From a virus: 64,000 nt of DNA. Position numbers and translations under genes: made by a program. Shown here piece by piece: positions 9,672 through 18,941 of this stretch. The notes below the pieces were generated by a model. The model was not told where the DNA came from. It saw only the letters and a list, made by a program, of their open reading frames with translations, and did no database searches. Numbering within the stretch: position 1 is the first letter of the stretch; every line of letters begins with the position of its first letter. The stretch covers positions 219,393 through 283,392 of the IMG/VR virus record IMGVR_UViG_3300042879_006196. The stretch is one strand, 5' to 3'.

Positions 9672-11315
9672 GTGCTGCAAATTAATTTAAATAATGATTA
9701 TGCCAGTGTTTCTGGAGAGTATGATAAAAAAACTATTGATCTCATCAATGAAACCTGCTCATATAAAGTGCCAGATGCCGAGTGGTCTGCTAAATTCCAA
9801 AATGGCACTTGGAATGGCAAAATTAGCTTGTTTAGTAGGCGAACCATGTCTTTTCCAGCTGGAATATTTAACATCGTTTTAAAAGCTTTGAAAGACAATA
9901 ATATTAAATTTGTCTTCAACGATTGTAGACCAAAACCTAAAATACAAAAGTTAGCACAAGTTGATTTAGGTGAACATTCTTTCAGAGATTATCAACAGGA
10001 AGCAATAAAAAAAATCAAAGAAAAAACTCGTGGCATTCTGGCTATGTGCACTGGTGCTGGAAAAACAAAATCTTCTTGTGGTATCATTTCAGAGCTATCG
10101 GTTTACCCAGTTATTTTTGTGGTGCCTTCTGTATCTTTGTTGAAACAAACAGTTTCAGAATTCAAAAGTTCTTTAAAGCCTTTGGATCCTAATTTCAAAA
10201 TTGGTGAGATAGGTGGAGGCAAATGCGACATAGCTCACCACGGTGTAAATGTCGCAACTTATCAAACTCTTTTAACTGCTTTTGATAAAAAATATTCAGA
10301 GCAGAGCAAAAAAGTTGTTGATGTAGTAATTGATAATACGACATTGCCAGGTCTTGAAAAACAATTGAAAATTCTCAAAGTAGATTTAGAAAACTCACCA
10401 GTGAAAAAAACTAAAAGTATTGAGAAAAAAATTAAAGATTTACAAAACAAAATTTCTGCAAAACTTAAGTTTTTTGATAATAAAAAACAATTAAGAGATC
10501 TTGTAGGAAATTGTCAACTTTTAATTATTGATGAAACACATATTGCCGCTTCTGTTATTGAATGTATATCCCTTAAAGCTTCTAATGCTTATTACAAATG
10601 TGGACTTTCAGGAACTCCAAGGCGGTTAGATAACCAAGACGTAAGAATGTTTGGTAGCACTGGTCCTATTATTCATAAAGTTACTTCTTCAGATTTAATA
10701 AAAAGGGGGTTTTTGACCAAACCTTACATTTACATTGTTGATTTAGATTTTATAGACAAATCTGCTCCCTCTCATCCTGAAACTTACAAGAAAGCCATAG
10801 TTAATAATGTTCAAAGAAATGAACTAATTCGAGATTTTGCTATAGAAATGAAAGCAGAAGGCAGACCAACTTTAATTTTAGTGGAAAGACTTGAGCATGG
10901 AAAAATTTTAGAAGAAATGATCGAAGATTGTGTCTTTGTTCCTGGCGGAGATGGCTCAGATGATAAAGAAATTCCTGATAAAGAACTAGATTATCGTCGC
11001 TATCAATTAAATAGACTTGAAAACAATGAGATTATAATGGCTGCCACTTCTTGGGCATACACTGGTATTGATGCCCCTAAGATAAGCTGTATTATTCTTG
11101 CATGTTCAATCTCTTCTCCTAACACAATTACTCAACAAATTGGAAGAGGATTAAGAAATGCTCCAGGCAAAAAAGATTGTGTCATCATTGACTTCAAACA
11201 TAAAGAAAAATCTTTAAGGCAACATCATTTTTCAAAAATGAAAGTTTATAATTCTGAAGAAGAATTTGTTGTAAAAATTTTGAAGTATAATAGTAACAAA
11301 GGAACTTATGTTTAA
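9672..11315 (+). CDS. SF2 DNA helicase, UvsW-like
   Basis: The protein has SF2 helicase motifs in order: Walker A CTGAGKT (about residue 126), Walker B DETH (287-290), motif III SGTPRR, and motifs V-VI ending in QQIGRGLRNAPG. The layout matches T4 UvsW, which unwinds branched DNA and helps the shift from origin to recombination-dependent replication. A charged, probably coiled-coil insertion of about 80 residues sits between Walker A and B. The start is uncertain. The frame is open from a TTG at 9648, but that lies in the terminator T tract, so I prefer the GTG at 9672 (547 residues). It overlaps the next gene by 8 bases. Confidence 0.87.
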   Translation: MLQINLNNDYASVSGEYDKKTIDLINETCSYKVPDAEWSAKFQNGTWNGKISLFSRRTMSFPAGIFNIVLKALKDNNIKFVFNDCRPKPKIQKLAQVDLGEHSFRDYQQEAIKKIKEKTRGILAMCTGAGKTKSSCGIISELSVYPVIFVVPSVSLLKQTVSEFKSSLKPLDPNFKIGEIGGGKCDIAHHGVNVATYQTLLTAFDKKYSEQSKKVVDVVIDNTTLPGLEKQLKILKVDLENSPVKKTKSIEKKIKDLQNKISAKLKFFDNKKQLRDLVGNCQLLIIDETHIAASVIECISLKASNAYYKCGLSGTPRRLDNQDVRMFGSTGPIIHKVTSSDLIKRGFLTKPYIYIVDLDFIDKSAPSHPETYKKAIVNNVQRNELIRDFAIEMKAEGRPTLILVERLEHGKILEEMIEDCVFVPGGDGSDDKEIPDKELDYRRYQLNRLENNEIIMAATSWAYTGIDAPKISCIILACSISSPNTITQQIGRGLRNAPGKKDCVIIDFKHKEKSLRQHHFSKMKVYNSEEEFVVKILKYNSNKGTYV

Positions 11316-11661
11316 ATCTGTAGTTTTTGGTATGCCTTCAAAATGCCCTAATCGGAATTGTCACGCAATTTTTTATAAAGACTGTCATAAAGGCTGGCTT
11401 CCAAAATCTGAGTTAGAGATTTTTGCTATCATGAGATGTTCAGCTTGTCGTGACACATTTGCTATTGCTCAAATGATTCACATGGTGCATGAATACAAAC
11501 AAAATCTTCCAGAAAGAGAAGTGGTTAAAAATCAAATTACAATATTTACCGAAAAAGATCAAGAAACTTTTAGAAAAGAATTATTTTCTGATGATAACCC
11601 TCTTTGGAATTTGTATGATGGTTATTTCCCAGGTGCTTTAGATTTACCTGAAGATGTATAA
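11308..11661 (+). CDS. Zinc-ribbon-like protein, unknown
   Basis: This 117-residue protein has Cys pairs that could bind zinc: CPNRNC near the start and CSAC near residue 48. The C-terminal half is acidic. It overlaps the helicase gene by 8 bases and lies 8 bases before dnaK, so it is part of the helicase transcript. A nucleic-acid-binding accessory role is possible. Function is unknown. Confidence 0.7.
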   Translation: MFKSVVFGMPSKCPNRNCHAIFYKDCHKGWLPKSELEIFAIMRCSACRDTFAIAQMIHMVHEYKQNLPEREVVKNQITIFTEKDQETFRKELFSDDNPLWNLYDGYFPGALDLPEDV

Positions 11662-11662
11662 T
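11657..11662 (+). promoter_or_regulatory. -10-like TATAAT before dnaK
   Basis: TATAAT overlaps the stop codon region of the preceding gene and is 7 bases before the ATG at 11670. The predicted leader is 0-1 nt. Confidence 0.5.
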
Positions 11663-11669
11663 AATAAAT

Positions 11670-13295
11670 ATGGGAATATTTATTGGCTGTGATTTAGGCA
11701 CAACAAATTCTGTTGTTTGCTTTAAAAATTCAAAAAATGAATTTGAATTTGTTAAAGATGAATCAGGAAACAAACTTATTCCATCTGTAGTTTGCTATGC
11801 TGATGAGCTATATGTTGGTAGAGAAGCGGTTGAAAATGAAGAAAATTTTCCTGAAAAAACTATAAGATCTTCTAAAAGATTTATTGGTAATAATAATTCT
11901 GATTATGACGCAACAGAAGTTGCCAAGCATATCTTAGAGTATTTAAAAAGCATAACAGAATCTCACTCAAAAGAAGCAATTGAAGGCTTAGTAATCACTG
12001 TGCCAGCTTATTTTAATCAAAATCAAAGATTAGAAACTAAAAAAGCTGCTGAACTAGCTGGTTTTAAAGTCTTAAGAATTATTAATGAGCCTACCGCTGC
12101 CGCCTTAGCATACGGGGAAGACACTAACTTAAATGAACTTGTTCTTGTGTACGATTTGGGAGGTGGCACTTTCGATGTAACACTGTTACAGTTATCTGAT
12201 GATAAAGTTTATCAGGTGTTAGCGACTTCAGGAAATACAAAACTTGGAGGAGATGATTTTGATAATTTGTTAGTAAATTACATTATTGGCGAGATACCAC
12301 ATCATTTCAATGAATTTAAAGATTTTCAAGTTAGGCTTAAAAAATTTGCCGAAGAAATAAAAATACAATTAAATTATAAATCTAAGGTGAGCAAAACTTT
12401 AAAATATTGTGGATTATTACATGGTAAACTTTATCATCACAAAGTAGAAATATTAAAAGAAGATTATGAAAAAATGATTCATCCTCTATTACTCAAAACA
12501 AAATCTCATGTTTTGACAGCTTTAAACGATGCAGACAAAAAAATATCTAATTTGTCTAAAATTATTTTAGTTGGTGGCTCAACAAAATCAAAAATTGTTA
12601 GAGAATTTGTTGAAAAAGAATTTAACACAAAAGTCTTTTATGAAATTGACCCAGATTTAACTGTGAGCGCTGGAGCTGCAAATTTAGCTCACTCTATCGC
12701 CGTTAAAAACGCTGACAGTGCCATTCTTGTAGATGTCACTCCACTATCACTTGGAATTGAAACTAAAGGGGGATTGTTGAATAAAATTATTCCTAGAAAT
12801 ACGAATGTACCAGTAAGTGCTGCGCAAGACTTTATAACAGCAGAAGATAACCAAGAATCTGTGAATATCAAAATTTATCAAGGTGAAAGACCTCTTGCCA
12901 AAGATAATGAGTTTCTTGGTGAGTTTGTGTTAAGTGGATTTGAAAAACGACCAAAAGGGCAAACAAAAATTGTTGTTAAGTTTGATATTGATGCATCGGG
13001 TTTAATTACTGTCACTGCTTTTGATAAAATTTCAGGCTTACAGTCTGAAGTCACGTTAAAATCCTTGACTTCAGAAAAAACAAATGAGTTGCTTGATAAT
13101 ATTGAAGCAAGCTTACATGATGACAAAAAAATACTAGAAAAAATTGAATTAGAAGAATTAAGACAAGAAGCAAAAACTCTTATGCTAACACAAAGTATAT
13201 TAAATAAAGATGAAGATTTAGAATCCACTTATGATGCTGTAAAAGATAATCTTGTTGCCCTAAAAGTTTTCATACAATCGTTAAACAATGCATAA
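11670..13295 (+). CDS. dnaK: DnaK/Hsp70 chaperone
   Basis: This 541-residue Hsp70 has the ATPase signatures: DLGTTNS at residues 8-14, DLGGGTFDVTLL at about 161-172 and LVGGSTK. The substrate-binding domain follows (DVTPLSLGIETKGG, then KIYQGER). The lid is short: bacterial DnaK is about 610-640 residues, so roughly 70-100 C-terminal residues are missing. No EEVD-type or other special tail is seen. It forms a likely pair with the phage DnaJ. No GrpE is seen in the window, so nucleotide exchange may rely on the host. It overlaps rnhB by 8 bases. Confidence 0.95.
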   Translation: MGIFIGCDLGTTNSVVCFKNSKNEFEFVKDESGNKLIPSVVCYADELYVGREAVENEENFPEKTIRSSKRFIGNNNSDYDATEVAKHILEYLKSITESHSKEAIEGLVITVPAYFNQNQRLETKKAAELAGFKVLRIINEPTAAALAYGEDTNLNELVLVYDLGGGTFDVTLLQLSDDKVYQVLATSGNTKLGGDDFDNLLVNYIIGEIPHHFNEFKDFQVRLKKFAEEIKIQLNYKSKVSKTLKYCGLLHGKLYHHKVEILKEDYEKMIHPLLLKTKSHVLTALNDADKKISNLSKIILVGGSTKSKIVREFVEKEFNTKVFYEIDPDLTVSAGAANLAHSIAVKNADSAILVDVTPLSLGIETKGGLLNKIIPRNTNVPVSAAQDFITAEDNQESVNIKIYQGERPLAKDNEFLGEFVLSGFEKRPKGQTKIVVKFDIDASGLITVTAFDKISGLQSEVTLKSLTSEKTNELLDNIEASLHDDKKILEKIELEELRQEAKTLMLTQSILNKDEDLESTYDAVKDNLVALKVFIQSLNNA

Positions 13296-13917
13296 AGAAT
13301 TCGATGATAATTTAAGAGCTAAATATGGTTTAAATTTAGTTGGTATTGATGAAGCTGGTCGAGGCGCTTGGGCAGGTCCCTTAGTTGCGGCTGCAGTTTG
13401 CCTACCTAATGATTTTGTCCTAGAAGGTCTTACTGATTCTAAAAAGTTGTCAGAAAAAAAACGCATTGAGTATTTTGAGATAATTAAAAATAATGCATTA
13501 GCTTATTCTATTCAAGAAATAAGCCCAGAACAAATTGACAAAAATGGTCTGACATGGGCAAACATACAAGCTATGGAATTGGCTGGGCAAACCGTCAAAA
13601 ATACTCTAACAAAGGTGGACATTTATGTTATTGACGAATCACCTTGTAAAAGTTTTAGCCCACTGGTAATGATGCCCAAAGCTGATAGCACATCTATGAG
13701 TGTTGCAGCTGCGTCTGTGTTAGCAAAAGTATACAGAGACGAAATGATGTATGCGTTTGCTAACCAATATCCTGAATATTGTTTTCAGCAAAACAAGGGT
13801 TATATTGACAAAAATCATGTTGATATTGTCAATAAATTTGGAGTGATTGCTGGCTTGTATAGAGAATCATATAAAGTAAAAGGGTTTAATAAACCCACTC
13901 AACTAAAACTCGTATAA
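13288..13917 (+). CDS. rnhB: Ribonuclease HII
   Basis: The 209-residue protein has the RNase HII signature DEAGRG at 21-26, which gives the first two acidic metal ligands. GAWAGPLVAAAV, LTDSKKLSEKKR and VIDESPCK follow, then a late Asp in VYRDEMM. It cleaves the RNA strand of RNA-DNA hybrids, for example primers or single ribonucleotides, during phage replication. It begins inside the end of dnaK (8-base overlap), so it is translated from the same transcript. Confidence 0.93.
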   Translation: MHKEFDDNLRAKYGLNLVGIDEAGRGAWAGPLVAAAVCLPNDFVLEGLTDSKKLSEKKRIEYFEIIKNNALAYSIQEISPEQIDKNGLTWANIQAMELAGQTVKNTLTKVDIYVIDESPCKSFSPLVMMPKADSTSMSVAAASVLAKVYRDEMMYAFANQYPEYCFQQNKGYIDKNHVDIVNKFGVIAGLYRESYKVKGFNKPTQLKLV

Positions 13918-13918
13918 A
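13913..13918 (+). promoter_or_regulatory. -10-like TATAAA before MerC-like gene
   Basis: TATAAA overlaps the end of rnhB and precedes the ATG at 13927 by 8 bases. The predicted leader is about 2 nt. Confidence 0.4.
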
Positions 13919-13926
13919 AAGTAAGT

Positions 13927-14328
13927 ATGAAGAACTTTTTTAAAAAAAATACTGATCAGATTGGCTCCACTCTTTCATTAGTTTGTTTGATTCATTGTTT
14001 ATTTTTGCCTATTTTAATTGCCACAGTGCCTTTTGTTTCTTTTATGTCTTTTATGCAATCTTTTTGGGCTGAAGCTTTGATGATTATTTTTGCCATACTA
14101 AATGCAATTTTAGCTGTTACATCAGGGTTTAAACAACACAAAAACTATATTGTGGTTTCTTTTTTTGTTTCTGGTGCATTGTTTCTTATTTTAAGTTTTA
14201 TAGTTCATAAGTATTTGCATTTTGCAGATTACTTTACACCGATTGGCGCTTTTATTTTAGGTGCTGGTCACTTCTTCAACAAACGGATGTGCAAAACATG
14301 TTCAACCTGTAATACTATCAATGAATAA
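13927..14328 (+). CDS. MerC-domain membrane protein
   Basis: The 133-residue protein has about four hydrophobic helices. Its N-terminus (DQIGSTLSLVCLIHCLFLP) matches the MerC pattern, in which a Cys and a His-Cys in the first helix bind mercury in authentic transporters. The cytoplasmic C-terminus has CKTCSTC, a further metal-binding-type cluster. MerC-domain proteins without mercury-resistance context are common in bacteria and their role is unclear. No other mer genes are present here. It overlaps the next gene by 8 bases. Confidence 0.75.
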   Translation: MKNFFKKNTDQIGSTLSLVCLIHCLFLPILIATVPFVSFMSFMQSFWAEALMIIFAILNAILAVTSGFKQHKNYIVVSFFVSGALFLILSFIVHKYLHFADYFTPIGAFILGAGHFFNKRMCKTCSTCNTINE

Positions 14329-14776
14329 AACCACAGAACTTTTTGAATTGCTGCCTTGCGAAATGAATCAGATTGTGTTAGAGAACCAAAATGATTACAT
14401 CGTAGGAATATTAGCCGAAGAAAAAGAAGTGGGAATAATTTTAAGTGGATATGATGGGAGCATTCTTACTTTTGTTGATAGTGGTTGTGCTGATCATGCT
14501 CATATCAATACTGTTCATCAGTTGTTAATTAAATTCAAACAAAGTTGCGGTTTCAAGTTGAGTAGGTCTATAATTGAAGCAAAATATGGCGACGTAATTT
14601 ATTGCAGACTTCATTGGAAGAATGAAAAAGGAGATATTTATAATGTATGCAGCATTGGAGATGCATTAATTCTACACAGTCTAACAGGATGTGATTTGTT
14701 TATTTCAAAAAATGTCTTTGATCAATTTGAGCCATTTGATTCTCAGGGATATTTTCATTCTTTTGAAGATTTTTAA
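14321..14776 (+). CDS. Hypothetical protein
   Basis: I do not recognise this 151-residue soluble protein. The ATG at 14321 overlaps the end of the MerC-like gene and is preferred to an in-frame start at 14261, which would overlap much more. The coupling suggests joint expression with the membrane protein. It ends in a 4-base convergent overlap with the minus-strand structural gene. Confidence 0.65.
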   Translation: MNKTTELFELLPCEMNQIVLENQNDYIVGILAEEKEVGIILSGYDGSILTFVDSGCADHAHINTVHQLLIKFKQSCGFKLSRSIIEAKYGDVIYCRLHWKNEKGDIYNVCSIGDALILHSLTGCDLFISKNVFDQFEPFDSQGYFHSFEDF

Positions 14777-15825
14777 ATTCCTACATAAGCATGAACTTCA
14801 AAGGTTACTTTCATATCACCCTCTGAAAAACTATTATTAGTCTGAGTTATTACAGCCTTATTGATTGCAAATGGTGCAGGAATTACTGTTTGTAACACTG
14901 AGTTTGCAGTGAAATAAATGTTAAAATTATCTTGGACATATCTCAGTACACCAGTGGGCTGCAAAGTAACATTTCCTCTTTGTATTAATTCGCTTGTGCT
15001 TGCTGTCGGGATGTCGTTATATTTCCAGTTTATTATGCTTCCTGTTTCATTGTCTATTGAAATAGACGCAGTTCCACTAGCTGTAATTTCAATTCCACCA
15101 ACAGATAAGAATGGAAATTGCCAACCTGAATAAGAAGCAATATCTGCATCACTTGTTGGATTCCAAATTCCTCCATGAAGCCCGTCGTAAGGCACTGAGT
15201 TAAAGGGCGGATAATAAGGGTAAACACCTAAGAAATTTTTTTGTGAAGTTTTTATATCTATTGTTATTGTGCATTTTTCAACAAAATATGCAAAACCGCC
15301 AAAATCAACACAAAAATCATAATTAGAAGCATCTCTAGAAGCATAATTCAAACCAGTTTCTTCAATGAAACTTTGAGCTGTTGCTCCGTAATTAATTTTG
15401 TAAACATTAGTTGCATTATTGGGGTCTCCATCTGACAACAGAGTAAAATCCACGCTTGAACCATCAACACCAATATTTATAACAATTTTAGATAGTAAAG
15501 GCAGAAAATTATTTGGTAAATTATTTGTATATTGAAAAGCAACTAAATCATTCAATAACTTTAATGCATCACTCATTGTTTGCCCTTGTTCTGGAACTAA
15601 AATAGGCGCGTTTAAAGTAATATTTTCTGTTACTTGTTTTATATCCAAAACTCTAGTTAAAGGCGTTCCTTGCATATAAAATTTAGCATTAGTAGGCATT
15701 GAATTATTATCGTTTAATGTTTTAATAATATATGGATACTTACCAGTATTATCTTGACCGCCATTAGGTGATGTCCTAACTGTGACAAACTTATATACAC
15801 CATAAAAGTTATTATTGAGCGGCAT
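14773..15825 (-). CDS. Probable virion protein, tail-tube-like paralogue A
   Basis: This 350-residue beta-rich protein has no signal peptide or membrane segment. The N-terminal part (YMQGTP, then I-x-N-I-TLNAPILV and a LLNDLVAFQ helix) parallels the adjacent gene (YMQGGP, then I-x-GNISFPLRI and a IIDLLNSGQ helix). The two are therefore probable paralogues. The C-terminal half contains an FPFLSVGGIEIT-type sandwich sequence. The pattern suggests a tail tube or tail-associated virion protein, but I recognise no named family. It is last in a minus-strand run that starts at PhoH. Confidence 0.55.
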   Translation of the reverse strand: MPLNNNFYGVYKFVTVRTSPNGGQDNTGKYPYIIKTLNDNNSMPTNAKFYMQGTPLTRVLDIKQVTENITLNAPILVPEQGQTMSDALKLLNDLVAFQYTNNLPNNFLPLLSKIVINIGVDGSSVDFTLLSDGDPNNATNVYKINYGATAQSFIEETGLNYASRDASNYDFCVDFGGFAYFVEKCTITIDIKTSQKNFLGVYPYYPPFNSVPYDGLHGGIWNPTSDADIASYSGWQFPFLSVGGIEITASGTASISIDNETGSIINWKYNDIPTASTSELIQRGNVTLQPTGVLRYVQDNFNIYFTANSVLQTVIPAPFAINKAVITQTNNSFSEGDMKVTFEVHAYVGI

Positions 15826-15831
15826 AATTAT

Positions 15832-15837
15832 AATTTA
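15832..15837 (-). promoter_or_regulatory. -10-like element before 15825 gene
   Basis: On the minus strand TTGTAAATTATAATT precedes the ATG. The hexamer TAAATT gives a start on the A of the ATG. An overlapping TATAAT is closer to the ATG. Confidence 0.35.
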
Positions 15838-15857
15838 CAATTAATTGTTGTAAAAGC

Positions 15858-16799
15858 CTATGTAATTGTAAATAGGAAGTTCTCATTCAATGGTGTGGAT
15901 GGAGACATTCTGAAGAATCCTTCGGTAGTTCTTTCAATGATATCTGGAGTTAAATTTTGCACAGAAATTTTTAACAATGAATCAGGAATTAAGAATGATA
16001 TTGGTCCTATTGTGCCAGTTAAATTGAATTCATTAAAAAAACCACCCAAAGAATATCCGAAAATATCAAATGCCGAAGTTATATGCTCTACGATTTTGAA
16101 AGATACTCCCACTGATTTTACGCCAGTAGAAAAAGGTCTGTCATACCTATCTGCTTGCGCACAGTACATCAAGAAAAATTTTTGATCTACTTCTTTTTCT
16201 ATAGTAAATGAGAACTCAATTAAGTTTTCAAGTTGCGAACCATTTCTTTCAAAAAAACAATCGTACCAATCTACATTTCTATATAAGTTTGTGTCATCAG
16301 CAGGTATTGTGAGCGGATTTAAATTTGCAACATCAGTTTGACCCTTGATGCTTATACTTACATTTACTGGTCCATTTTTTTTTGCTGTAATTGTTGTTTT
16401 TTCAACAACACATGTGTCAAAAACAAGTGAATTCGTACTATATACATAAGGATCACTTTCTGCTGTTAATGCGGCGTTATAAGGTAACAAAAAAGTGGTT
16501 AGTGTAACCAATGAATTATAATTTTGTCCAGAATTTAATAAGTCAATTATTCCAGACTGTAAAGCGTTAGACTCATTTATTCTCAAAGGAAAAGAAATGT
16601 TGCCATCAATAATTTTTTTACTTATACTAGCCACTGCTTTGCCAGGTCCACCTTGCATGTATGAGCTATCTAAGCTTATTTTCTGATTCATTTGAACAGA
16701 ATAATCTTGTGTTTTGATTGGGTAAGATCCATTTACAATTACAGGTGGTGATAAAACACCTGATAAAATAACTGATCTATCAAAATAGGTGGATGACAT
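15858..16799 (-). CDS. Probable virion protein, tail-tube-like paralogue B
   Basis: This 313-residue beta-rich protein resembles the adjacent 350-residue protein in its first half (see that entry). Segments such as GPVNVSISIKGQ and LENLIEFSFTIEKEVDQ look like the strand pairs of phage tail-tube or needle folds. Assignment to tail tube is inference from these patterns and from position among structural genes. Its start overlaps the previous gene's end by 20 bases. Confidence 0.55.
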   Translation of the reverse strand: MSSTYFDRSVILSGVLSPPVIVNGSYPIKTQDYSVQMNQKISLDSSYMQGGPGKAVASISKKIIDGNISFPLRINESNALQSGIIDLLNSGQNYNSLVTLTTFLLPYNAALTAESDPYVYSTNSLVFDTCVVEKTTITAKKNGPVNVSISIKGQTDVANLNPLTIPADDTNLYRNVDWYDCFFERNGSQLENLIEFSFTIEKEVDQKFFLMYCAQADRYDRPFSTGVKSVGVSFKIVEHITSAFDIFGYSLGGFFNEFNLTGTIGPISFLIPDSLLKISVQNLTPDIIERTTEGFFRMSPSTPLNENFLFTIT

Positions 16800-17346
16800 C
16801 GTTTATCAAATTCTGAATCTTATCAGCATACTTAAAATCACCATTATTATCAGCTATGTTAGCTATTCTTACCCAATTTTTAACATAAGCTGTGGCTGGT
16901 TTATTATTCATTTTTGCAAGCATAGCAAATCCACTTCTGATTGCTGTCTCTAATGATTGAGGATCAGTGATTTCTTCAATGCTTACACCTTCTGGTAATC
17001 TTTCCCATTTAGTTTTTCGGGTCCTGTTATACTCTTCTTGTTGCAAAGTGTCTTGTTCAGTTGGATCACTTGACTCTGGAGAATCTTTTCTTTTTCCTTT
17101 TTTCCCTTCGCTCAATTCATCTTCAGGACCACCATACATTACCCATAAATCGTGTGCTAATTCTTCGGGATTTGTTCCAAAGTTGTTTTGTAAAAATGTT
17201 TTAAAATCAACATCCGCAAGTATTTTCCCCAAAGAATCTAGTGGTGAGTAAATAATTTTAAATGAAGGCGCAGGAGGTGCTTCAGGAGCAGGGGCTCCAC
17301 CCATTGGCATTACACCAAGATCCTGAGATAATTTTATATTTTTCAT
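16780..17346 (-). CDS. Hypothetical protein with C-terminal helical motif
   Basis: The 188-residue protein has a Pro/Ala-rich N-terminal linker (APAPEAPPAPS) and a charged middle. The C-terminal helical hairpin, IANIADNNGDFKYADKIQ, resembles segments in two other proteins of this window (25819 and 53435). Function is unknown. It overlaps both neighbours by 4 and 20 bases, so it is in the same operon as the tail-type genes. Confidence 0.6.
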   Translation of the reverse strand: MKNIKLSQDLGVMPMGGAPAPEAPPAPSFKIIYSPLDSLGKILADVDFKTFLQNNFGTNPEELAHDLWVMYGGPEDELSEGKKGKRKDSPESSDPTEQDTLQQEEYNRTRKTKWERLPEGVSIEEITDPQSLETAIRSGFAMLAKMNNKPATAYVKNWVRIANIADNNGDFKYADKIQNLINDVIHLF

Positions 17347-17753
17347 TTCACATTAAAATCTGATCTGTGTTGTGGATTTCCTTCTGCTCTCATAACATCG
17401 GTGGGATGATAAAATGGATAGGTGTCAGAAAAAACATCTCCATCAAATTTTTTTTCTGTCATTTTGTTTAAAAAATCACCAATCTCATCTGTATTTCTAA
17501 TCTCAAAAGGCTTTTGTTCACCTTCGCTTTCTGAAAAATCTTGAAATATTTTTGGCAAAGTTGCTTGAGATTCTCTATACATTCCTTTACTTAAATCATT
17601 AATTTTTGATAAAACTAAAGAAGTAACATTTCCTGCAAGTCTAGTATTAGAAATTTCGTTTTTTACATCTGCAACAATCAAAGATTTTTCTCTGAGTGAG
17701 AGATTATTTAGTGTAACAGATTCAACAATATCTAAAATTTGGTTTTCATGCAT
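17343..17753 (-). CDS. Hypothetical protein
   Basis: This 136-residue, largely helical and charged protein has no recognised domain. Its 4-base overlap with the next gene indicates translational coupling within the minus-strand virion operon. A head-tail connector or assembly factor is possible only by context. Confidence 0.55.
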   Translation of the reverse strand: MHENQILDIVESVTLNNLSLREKSLIVADVKNEISNTRLAGNVTSLVLSKINDLSKGMYRESQATLPKIFQDFSESEGEQKPFEIRNTDEIGDFLNKMTEKKFDGDVFSDTYPFYHPTDVMRAEGNPQHRSDFNVK

Positions 17754-17777
17754 ATTTAATTTTTAGTAAAATTGCAT

Positions 17778-18941
17778 TTAATAACCTTCTTTTATTTGAT
17801 AACTTACATTAACATTATATAGGATTGAGTTAGGAAACCAATTAGACACACCAATACCTAAAATAAATGTATCAGATTTTTTAGATGAATCTGAGATTGT
17901 GTTTAATTGAAGAATTAAACTTGAATTATCATAATTATCTTTGAAGAGAGGTGTGTATTTAGTTGGGTCGTTTTGAATTGGGTTTGTAAACTTTGTCAAT
18001 TTTAACGCCTTTGTAAATGAATCACTTGTATACCCATATTCAAAAGGCACATAGTAAACGGCTGTGTTATACGTAAGTGAGTTTGAATTATCTAAATTTA
18101 TTTTTATATTAAACGTTTGTCCTGGAAAATTATTTACAATGTTTCCTCTTGATAATATTACGCTGTTTGTGATTGCTTGAATCACATACACCCCAGAATA
18201 TGTATCGTCGTAATTAACATTGTTTATTAATATTGTTTTGCCTTTTGATGGGATAATTCCATTAAAACTACTTATAGAAATATTTGTGCCATTGAATCCA
18301 GATGCATTGATAGTAAAATAATAATCAATATCATTAAAAAAAACATTGTTTGGTAATTCATACCATCTAAAATTATTTGGAATCGTCGCTCCTATTGATT
18401 GTGGCACTGCCAAAAAGTATTTTGAATGCGTGTTATCTTCAAAACTTACGTATACAAAATTTTGCACTCCAGATGATGGTAGTGTGTAATTTAAGCTAGT
18501 TCCAAAGTAACTTGTCGTTAGCCCAGTTGGAAATGTTGAAGTTTTTGTATAGATATTGCCAGGATCATTAAAATTTTTAATATATTTGTCTCCAGCAATA
18601 AACGTGTCAGCATATATAGTTTGACCAGCACCTAGCTCATAGCTTTTTATTTTACAAAGCTCAACAATTGTTGGTTTGCTCAAGTTTGCAGATAAACCCT
18701 TAAAATTATATTCATTCAGATCAAAATTTGAAAAAGAAAAATTATTGCTAGATGAGTTGCTTATTAAATTACCATATTTTTCAAAACTAACACCAATGGT
18801 TTTGGCTGTAAAATTTACAGTGGTAAAATACATTGGGTCAGAGGTGCTTATTCCTTCACGTTGCGTAGAATAAAAAATTAAATTATCATCTTGATAAGAT
18901 GAGTTTGTGTTTGCATTTTTAAGAAGAATTCCATACGACAT
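17778..18941 (-). CDS. Probable virion/tail protein
   Basis: The 387-residue, Asn/Ser/Thr/Tyr-rich beta-type protein has the composition of the fibre and tail proteins in this window. A segment (AGQTIYADTFIAGDKYIKNF) is reminiscent of the fibre module containing ADRVLVKNQ. It abuts the upstream 425-residue protein (adjacent stop and start), and the two probably act together. Exact role is unknown. Confidence 0.55.
   Translation of the reverse strand: MSYGILLKNANTNSSYQDDNLIFYSTQREGISTSDPMYFTTVNFTAKTIGVSFEKYGNLISNSSSNNFSFSNFDLNEYNFKGLSANLSKPTIVELCKIKSYELGAGQTIYADTFIAGDKYIKNFNDPGNIYTKTSTFPTGLTTSYFGTSLNYTLPSSGVQNFVYVSFEDNTHSKYFLAVPQSIGATIPNNFRWYELPNNVFFNDIDYYFTINASGFNGTNISISSFNGIIPSKGKTILINNVNYDDTYSGVYVIQAITNSVILSRGNIVNNFPGQTFNIKINLDNSNSLTYNTAVYYVPFEYGYTSDSFTKALKLTKFTNPIQNDPTKYTPLFKDNYDNSSLILQLNTISDSSKKSDTFILGIGVSNWFPNSILYNVNVSYQIKEGY

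Noticed and set aside
13881-13896. GGGTTTAATAAACCC hairpin as a terminator
   Set aside because: It is within the rnhB coding region, with no T tract after it.
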